DNA of 64,000 nt from the NCBI RefSeq assembly GCF_018986915.1, contig NZ_CP076723.1:3893501-3957500 (forward strand). Direction: 5' to 3'. This document shows positions 58,847 through 64,000 of the stretch, piece after piece. The notes beneath the pieces are model-generated. The model was not told the origin of the DNA. It saw only the letters and a list, made by a program, of their open reading frames with translations, and did no database searches. Each line of letters opens with the position of its first letter. The first letter of the stretch is position 1. Position numbers and translations under genes: made by a program. The DNA comes from Geomonas oryzisoli (GTDB taxonomy: Bacteria > Desulfobacterota > Desulfuromonadia > Geobacterales > Geobacteraceae).

Positions 58847-59482
58847 TCAGTACGCACGCTTGGCGAAGGTGGAGATGCTGTTCAGCGCCTTCACCGAAAC
58901 CATCTCCAGGCTCCCCACGATCTGACCGGTGGTCGAGGTGAGGCGGGCGTGGATCAGCAGCAGCGGGATCGCGGACATGAGGCCGAAAGCGGTGCAGTTC
59001 ATCGCCTCGGAGATGCTGGCGGCCAGCAGTGCCGCCTTCTCGGCCGGACTCGCCGTGGCGACCGCGGTGAAGGCGGCGATGAGGCCCATGATGGTGCCCA
59101 GCAGCCCGAACAGGGTGGCTATGTTCGACAACAGCGCAAGGTACGGGGTGCGCTTCTCCAGCTGGGGTATGATCTCCATGAGGCTTTCTTCCATGGCGAT
59201 CTCTATGTCTTCCCTCCTTCTCACCGCCCCCTGGCGCGCGAGTCCCATGGAAAGCATCTGTGCTATGGTGGAGCTGTCCTCGTTGACAAGGGCTCGCGCC
59301 CTGTCGAAGTCGCCGGTCGCCAGGATGGGGTGCACCTGGTCCCAGGTCTGGCTGTTCTCCTTCTTCACCCGGTTAAGATGGATCCAGCGCTCCACCGCGA
59401 TGGCGAGCCCCGCCGCCAGTACCAACAGAATCGGGAACATGAAGAACCCACCCATCTGGAAAAACCTTACGATTGCGTGCAT
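58847..59482 (-). CDS. ExbB/TolQ/MotA-type proton channel
   Basis: 211 aa from the ATG at 59482 (AAGGAGG six bases ahead). Three transmembrane helices: residues about 10-30, 125-150 and 165-190. FGLLGTIMGLIAAF and SEAMNCTAFGLMSAIPLLLIHA are the ExbB/TolQ signatures that line the proton path. With the two ExbD proteins it should form a 5:2-type ion-driven motor in the inner membrane. Confidence 0.93.
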   Translation of the reverse strand: MHAIVRFFQMGGFFMFPILLVLAAGLAIAVERWIHLNRVKKENSQTWDQVHPILATGDFDRARALVNEDSSTIAQMLSMGLARQGAVRRREDIEIAMEESLMEIIPQLEKRTPYLALLSNIATLFGLLGTIMGLIAAFTAVATASPAEKAALLAASISEAMNCTAFGLMSAIPLLLIHARLTSTTGQIVGSLEMVSVKALNSISTFAKRAY

Positions 59483-59539
59483 CACTTGCCTCCTTGCCTG
59501 TAGACCTCTGTGGGTCGATTGATCCGCTGATGCGGTGAT

Positions 59540-59893
59540 TTATTCAGCGCTCGCCTTGGCCCCTGCGCTCACGTCGTAGAAAGCGACCTCGCGCAGAAGG
59601 ACCTCCCGGTCCACCGGTGTGGCTCGCTCGTCCAGTGTCCTCGCGAGACTGGCTTCGGCGCCGAGCTCCGAGCTTTTCCAGGGGACGATGACCAGGGACA
59701 TGGGAGCCTCCTTGTTGCCGAGGACCGACATACCCGAAACCATCTTGGGTTCGGAGTCGCCGGGGAGCGCAGTGCCTGCCGCGCCCACGTTGACATTGGG
59801 GTCGTCAGGCGCGGCGGTGCCATCGTCCTGCGCGATGACGATACCGACCGGGAGAAGGACCAAAAAGATGAAGAAAAACAGCCTGCCATACAT
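59540..59893 (-). CDS. Small secreted protein, 117 aa
   Basis: Start at 59893 behind AAGGAGGAACG. Signal peptide to about residue 22 (VGIVIAQ). The mature part begins acidic and Gly/Pro-rich (DDGTAAPDDPNVNVGAAG), then KMVSGMSVLGNKEAPMSLVIVPWKSSELG and a helical end REVLLREVAFYDVSA. The phrase MSVLGNKEAPMSLVIVPW is distinctive but I know no match. Conserved position between the TPR lipoproteins and ExbB suggests a periplasmic subunit. Confidence 0.78.
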   Translation of the reverse strand: MYGRLFFFIFLVLLPVGIVIAQDDGTAAPDDPNVNVGAAGTALPGDSEPKMVSGMSVLGNKEAPMSLVIVPWKSSELGAEASLARTLDERATPVDREVLLREVAFYDVSAGAKASAE

Positions 59894-60048
59894 AGTACGT
59901 TCCTCCTTGTAGCGGCGATGTCCGAGGGAAAACCTGATCTGCCGGTAACGGTGGTGCCTCCATGAAAAGCCCGGCGGCCTCGCCTCCCGTCCGGCCGGCG
60001 GAGCTCGCCTCCCGCTTTGTATCTGGGGGCACTCGAAGTCCTCAACAC

Positions 60049-60768
60049 TCATTGGCGCGGCCCCGACTCCTTGTGCATGGCGACCTGCCCGCTGCGCCCC
60101 TGCAGGTCGGCGATCCACAGCTTCACCTGCTTGTCGTCGGGGGTCGCCCTGCTGTACGCCTCGTAGTGCGCCCGGGCGCAGGAGAGATCCTTGAGGTAGA
60201 GATCGCAGAGGATGGCGAGGTTGCGCTCCAGGGGCCGGTATTCAGGGAACGCCGCCAGGGATTTCTCGTAGACGGCGCGCGCCTCGGTGAAGCGACCGGC
60301 CTTGCGCAGCAGCAGGCCGTACTCGTTGCCCGCCACCGGGTGCCCCGGGATCGCCTCCAGCGCGGCCTTCAGGTGCTGCTCGGCCTGTTCGGGCCTGTTC
60401 AGCCGGCTGTAGGCACCGGCTGCGTCGATGCGGGGTGCGGTGAGCGCCGGCGCCTGCGCGATCACCTTTTCCAGCAGTTCCGCGCCCTTCTGGTCTTCGC
60501 CCACCTTCAGGAGCTCGATCGCCTTGTCGAAGTCCGCGCGCGCCTGCCGGTCGAGGTTGACGGGCTCCCTGATAACGAACCCTTCTCTCCCCTCGCCCAG
60601 ACGTTTCACCGAAGGACCGGATGGCTGCGGCTGGGACGTCTCGGCCACGGGGGGCGGGACGGCATCGGGTACCTTTTTCGCGTGCCCGCCGGTCACGCAC
60701 CCGGACAAGACCAGGAGCAAAAGGAACAGGAGCGGAAAACCCGGACGGTCGTTCACCAATCGCTTCAC
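60049..60768 (-). CDS. TPR lipoprotein (GltE/AglT-like)
   Basis: 239 aa, GTG start at 60768 that overlaps the stop of the large TPR gene (GTGA). Lipobox VLSGC (Cys 24). A Pro-rich linker, then three to four TPR units from about residue 72 (ADFDKAIELLKVGEDQKGAELL, AAGAYSRLNRPEQAEQHLKAAL, YGLLLRKAGRFTEARAVYEKSL). It could anchor in the outer membrane and act as the partner of the TonB-like stalk. Resembles AglT/GltE in size and design. Confidence 0.85.
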   Translation of the reverse strand: MKRLVNDRPGFPLLFLLLLVLSGCVTGGHAKKVPDAVPPPVAETSQPQPSGPSVKRLGEGREGFVIREPVNLDRQARADFDKAIELLKVGEDQKGAELLEKVIAQAPALTAPRIDAAGAYSRLNRPEQAEQHLKAALEAIPGHPVAGNEYGLLLRKAGRFTEARAVYEKSLAAFPEYRPLERNLAILCDLYLKDLSCARAHYEAYSRATPDDKQVKLWIADLQGRSGQVAMHKESGPRQ

Positions 60769-63700
60769 TTGTTACCCCCCTTCGGGCGCCGCTTCGCGGC
60801 CCCCTTCTTCGATTTCTTCACCTTGGTCGGTGCGGCTTTCGGGGCAGCCTCCTTGGTATCCGCCGATGCGGCATTGGCGGCATCTCCCTCCGCTGCGCCC
60901 CCCTCCGTGACCTTGCCCGCCGCCTTTGCTTCTCCGGGGCCGGCCGCCGCGCCTTCCGCGGCATTGCCGACCGCGGCGGCAGGCTCGACAGGCGCCACCG
61001 CATCGCTTAGGACCGGGTTCCCCGCTGCCGGAACCGGTGCCGCGGGTGCTGCCGGTTTTTCGATCTCATAGCTGTAGCTCTCCAGCGAAGCCATCATGCC
61101 GCTGGCGGCTTCCGGCTTGTCGTAGCGCACCGGCAGGAGCTTCGCCAGCTTGCCGAGGCTCTTGTCGATCCAGCCGTTGTAGATGCCCAGGGAGATCAGC
61201 TCCATGTTCTTCTCGTGGACCGTGATCGCCTTCTCCTCGAAGGGGAAGGCCTGTTCCTCCAGGGCCATCTCGTACTCCTGCAACTCCTGGGGGTTGAGGT
61301 CGCCCGGACGTTCGGAACCGGTGAGCGCCTTGGCGAAGTGCCCGTAGATCTCGGCGAGATAGAAGGTCGCCGCCGCGGTCACCTCGCCGACTTCGTACTG
61401 CGGCAGCTTGTTGAACTCCTGAATGGTGGCCTTCATCAGCTCCTTCTTCTTGGCCAGGTTGGTTTCGAACGGCTGCACCAGGCGGATCTCGGTGAAGCGT
61501 TCGTAGCTCTGCTCGGCGAGCACCAGGGCCCCCTTGCCGGCCAGGTACCTGGTGCGCGGGGTGCGCGCCGGGCCGGCCGCGGCGTCGATGGCCACGATCT
61601 CCCTCAGTTCGTCGAGGTACCCCTTGCGGTCGTCCTCCTTGAGGAGCTCGCAGACCTTGTTGCGCATCTCCAGGTTCACCTCGACCGGCTCCGGGAAGTA
61701 GCCGACGTAGCGACGGTAGACGACGAGGGCCTGCTTCCGGTTTCCGGTCTGCTGGTGCAGGTCCGCCGCCAGCATGAGGGATTCCCTTCTGACCTCCTCG
61801 TCCTTGAACTCCGTCTCCAGGCGTTCGTATTCGCCGGCGGCCAGGGAGAGCTGCCCGTCCTCCTTGTAGACGTGGGCGAGCTTGCGGGTCACCTCCGGCT
61901 GCAGTTCATGCCCCGGAAAGAGCCCGCGGAAGCCGGTGAGGACCGCCGTCGCCGCTTTCCAGTCCTTGAGCTGGATCAGCGCGACCGAGGCGTCGTACTC
62001 GGCGTTGACCCGGATCTTGGACCCGGCGGCCATGCGGCCGACGCGCAGGAAATGGTCCGCGGCGCCGCGGTAATCCTTGGCGGCGTTGGCCTGCTCCCCC
62101 TGTTTGTAGATGGAGGCCGCCAGGTTGTCGGTGAAGCCTTCCCGGCTCTTGTCGTCCGCGGGGACCAGCGCCAGTACCTGGACGTAGGCGGCCTCGGCGT
62201 CGACGTATCCCTTCAGCTCGTAGGAGGAGTGCCCGACCACGATCCAGGCCGACTTGAGCACGTCCTTGTCGGCGGCCGGGAAGGTGGCGATCAGCTTGCG
62301 CCCCACCGTGAGCGACTGCTGGTAATCCTTCAACTCGTAGAGGTCGTCCGCGGCCGCCCCGAGCACGATCGCCGCCTTCTCGTGTTCCGGGAAGGTGTCG
62401 GCGAACCGCAGCGACGTGCGCACCGCTTCCCGCTTGACCTGGTCCTTCTCCTCGTCCCGGGCGCCCTTCAGCTGTTCCCGGTAGGCGAACACGGCCGCAT
62501 AGCCCGCGGCGGAAGACTTCTCGTAGCGCGGGTAGTCGTAGGCGGTCCGCTCGTATTCCTGCGCCGCGCGGGCGAAGGAGCGGTTCTCCATGAGCAGGTC
62601 CGCCATCTGGTAGTTGATCACCGGCGACTCGGCATCCTTGGGGAAGGAGACCAGAAACTCCCCGTACCAGTGCAGGGCCTCCTGGAAGTTCTCCTCCCTC
62701 TCCTTGGCGTGTTCCGGAGCCTGGTACAGCGCATGGTAGTGGTGGGCGAGATCGGTGAAGTTTGTCTTCAAAAAGCCCAGGACCTCGGGGCGGGAAGCCG
62801 GCTCGAAATGCTTCCAGTACTCCGCCTTCAAGCCGTAGTTCCTGGCGAATTCCTTCTTCGCCTCGATCACCAGGGTCGGGAAGCCACCCGCGATGTGGAT
62901 CTCGATCACGCGCATGCTGAACTGCGGCGAGGCGCGGTGGAAGGGGTTGCGGCTCACGAAGGCGTTGTACGCCGCCGCAGCGTCGCTGTAACGGCGCTTC
63001 TCATAGTAGAACTCGCCCAGGTTGCTGTAGACCCGGTCCTCGTAACTGCGGCTGCCTTTCTTCTCGAAGTACTCCACGGCGGAAGCGGCGCCGTGCAGAT
63101 AGGAGAAACTCTGGCTGACGACCCGGAAGGTGTCGTCGACCCGTTTGTGCTCCAGGTCGTCGCCGCTCTGGGCGAAGTCGTACCCGGTGGCGACCTTGTG
63201 GTCCAGCAGCGCGATGAACCGGTCCAGCCCCTCCTCGTAGAGCTCCTGCTTGTAGAAGGTCCACCCCAGCTTGTACAGGGCCAGTTCGTAGTAGGAGGTC
63301 TCGGGGCCGGCCTCGACCAGCCCCTTGTACACCCCTTCCGCCTCGATGTACTGCCTGTGGGTGAAGAAGTACTCCGCGCGGCGGAACTGCACCTCGTTCA
63401 GGTAGCGCGACTTCGGGAAGTCCTTCACCATGCGCTCCAGCACGCCCATCGCCTGCTCGGTCTCGCCGAGCTCCTCGTAGGCGCGGGACATCTGGTAGAG
63501 AACCTGGTCGTTGCCGTCGTAGCGGGGGTACTTGTCCAGGAGCTTCTGGTACAGGGCGATCGCCTCGCGGGCTCCGGCCCGTTCCCCCGTCTCGTGTCCC
63601 CCCTGGGCCTTGAGCGCCCTCTGTTCGAAATCGCCCTCGGGCTCCCCTGCTTTCTCCGCGTGGGGAACAGCGGCGGGGGCCGCCTGGAGTTGGGTCCGCT

Positions 63701-64000
63701 CCGGTGCCGGGAGTGCGGCATCGCGGCTGCTCCCGGCGGGGGCGGCAAGGTAGCCGTACTCCTTCTCGATCTTCAGGTCGGCCAGGCGACGGATCGCGGC
63801 CGGGGTGAGCGACGACTCCGGCGTCTCGTCGAGGAAGCGCTGGTATCCTTCCATCGCCTTGTCGAGCCCCCCCTCGATCGGCTCTTCCTTGATCTCGACC
63901 TGCACGTTCCTGAGCTGCGCGATGGTTTCCCTGCCGCCGCCGGACTGGCACGCGGCAAGGAGCGCGGCGACTGCCAGGAGCAGGAATCTGGTCCGCTTCA
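60765..64000 (-). CDS. Large TPR lipoprotein (start one base outside the window)
   Basis: The frame is open to the window edge and reads KRTRFLLLAVAALLAACQSG from base 63998 leftward, with TG at the very edge, so the ATG must use the next base (64001). Lipobox LLAAC, Cys 18. The full protein would be 1078 aa: at least fifteen TPR-like units from about residue 140 to 850, then a helical domain and an Ala/Glu/Lys-rich low-complexity tail ending in KKSKKGAAKRRPKGG. Size and repeats resemble AgmU/GltD. First gene of the leftward cluster seen here. Confidence 0.88.
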   Translation of the reverse strand, partial: KRTRFLLLAVAALLAACQSGGGRETIAQLRNVQVEIKEEPIEGGLDKAMEGYQRFLDETPESSLTPAAIRRLADLKIEKEYGYLAAPAGSSRDAALPAPERTQLQAAPAAVPHAEKAGEPEGDFEQRALKAQGGHETGERAGAREAIALYQKLLDKYPRYDGNDQVLYQMSRAYEELGETEQAMGVLERMVKDFPKSRYLNEVQFRRAEYFFTHRQYIEAEGVYKGLVEAGPETSYYELALYKLGWTFYKQELYEEGLDRFIALLDHKVATGYDFAQSGDDLEHKRVDDTFRVVSQSFSYLHGAASAVEYFEKKGSRSYEDRVYSNLGEFYYEKRRYSDAAAAYNAFVSRNPFHRASPQFSMRVIEIHIAGGFPTLVIEAKKEFARNYGLKAEYWKHFEPASRPEVLGFLKTNFTDLAHHYHALYQAPEHAKEREENFQEALHWYGEFLVSFPKDAESPVINYQMADLLMENRSFARAAQEYERTAYDYPRYEKSSAAGYAAVFAYREQLKGARDEEKDQVKREAVRTSLRFADTFPEHEKAAIVLGAAADDLYELKDYQQSLTVGRKLIATFPAADKDVLKSAWIVVGHSSYELKGYVDAEAAYVQVLALVPADDKSREGFTDNLAASIYKQGEQANAAKDYRGAADHFLRVGRMAAGSKIRVNAEYDASVALIQLKDWKAATAVLTGFRGLFPGHELQPEVTRKLAHVYKEDGQLSLAAGEYERLETEFKDEEVRRESLMLAADLHQQTGNRKQALVVYRRYVGYFPEPVEVNLEMRNKVCELLKEDDRKGYLDELREIVAIDAAAGPARTPRTRYLAGKGALVLAEQSYERFTEIRLVQPFETNLAKKKELMKATIQEFNKLPQYEVGEVTAAATFYLAEIYGHFAKALTGSERPGDLNPQELQEYEMALEEQAFPFEEKAITVHEKNMELISLGIYNGWIDKSLGKLAKLLPVRYDKPEAASGMMASLESYSYEIEKPAAPAAPVPAAGNPVLSDAVAPVEPAAAVGNAAEGAAAGPGEAKAAGKVTEGGAAEGDAANAASADTKEAAPKAAPTKVKKSKKGAAKRRPKGGNK

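Overview
The window is high-GC bacterial DNA, compactly coded, with strong AGGAG-type ribosome binding sites and many ATGA/GTGA gene overlaps. The gene content fits a Geobacteraceae-type member of the Desulfobacterota (Geobacter, Citrifermentans or Geomonas-like): Tol-Pal, an anaerobic cobalamin pathway with a small CbiX, NikR, rubrerythrin-like ferritin, an AgmX/PglI-type TonB-like machine, and very frequent short palindromic repeats between genes. That placement rests on gene content and style, not on a marker-gene search.

Layout. 0-4 kb: end of tolB, pal, cpoB, small hypotheticals, a TatA/B protein. 4-11 kb: nadA, gamma-carbonic anhydrase, an endonuclease III-fold glycosylase, a membrane TraB-like protein, then a leftward rsmB-rpe-nudix block. 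10.5-18 kb: thioredoxin-like protein, cardiolipin synthase, a GGDEF cyclase overlapping it tail to tail, a Zur-like regulator with znuA-znuC-znuB and a visible promoter/operator, and a PilZ protein. 18-29 kb: a leftward cobalamin cluster (cbiX-cbiC-cbiD-cbiET-cbiL-cbiF-cbiG-cbiH/cbiP fusion-cbiB-cobD). 29-44 kb: M16 peptidase, YqaA, DAHP synthase behind an aromatic-residue leader peptide and attenuator, U32 peptidase, Hsp33, a secreted CxxC-repeat protein, RNA modification and NUDIX enzymes, FKBP, ferritin-like protein, nikR and tadA.

44.2-47.8 kb is a small integrative element in tRNA-Ser(CGA). It is bounded by 60-bp direct repeats of the tRNA 3' end and carries a tyrosine integrase, one AlbA_2/GHKL ATPase cargo gene, candidate integrase arm sites at both ends, and its own terminator for the tRNA it rebuilds. 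48-51 kb holds small envelope proteins and long non-coding stretches. 51.4-54.8 kb is an arsenic locus (pstS remnant, arsC, acr3) in which a GT87-like membrane glycosyltransferase gene sits between arsC and acr3. The arsC/acr3 junction is duplicated at both of its edges, so the inserted gene begins with an acr3-derived N-terminus.

54.9-64 kb is one leftward gene train: two TPR lipoproteins, a small secreted protein, ExbB/TolQ, two ExbD/TolR, a coiled-coil TonB-like protein with an AgmX/PglI-type C-terminus, two tandem paralogous small proteins of unknown family, a secreted Gly/Arg/His-tailed protein and a small lipoprotein. It looks like a complete proton-driven envelope-spanning machine related to the myxobacterial Agl/Glt type, with accessory subunits I cannot name.

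At least six families of intergenic repeats recur through the window. The clearest is a roughly 110-bp REPIN-like element (three full and four half copies). Another is a 20-bp palindrome (five copies), one of which forms the end and stop codon of cbiG.
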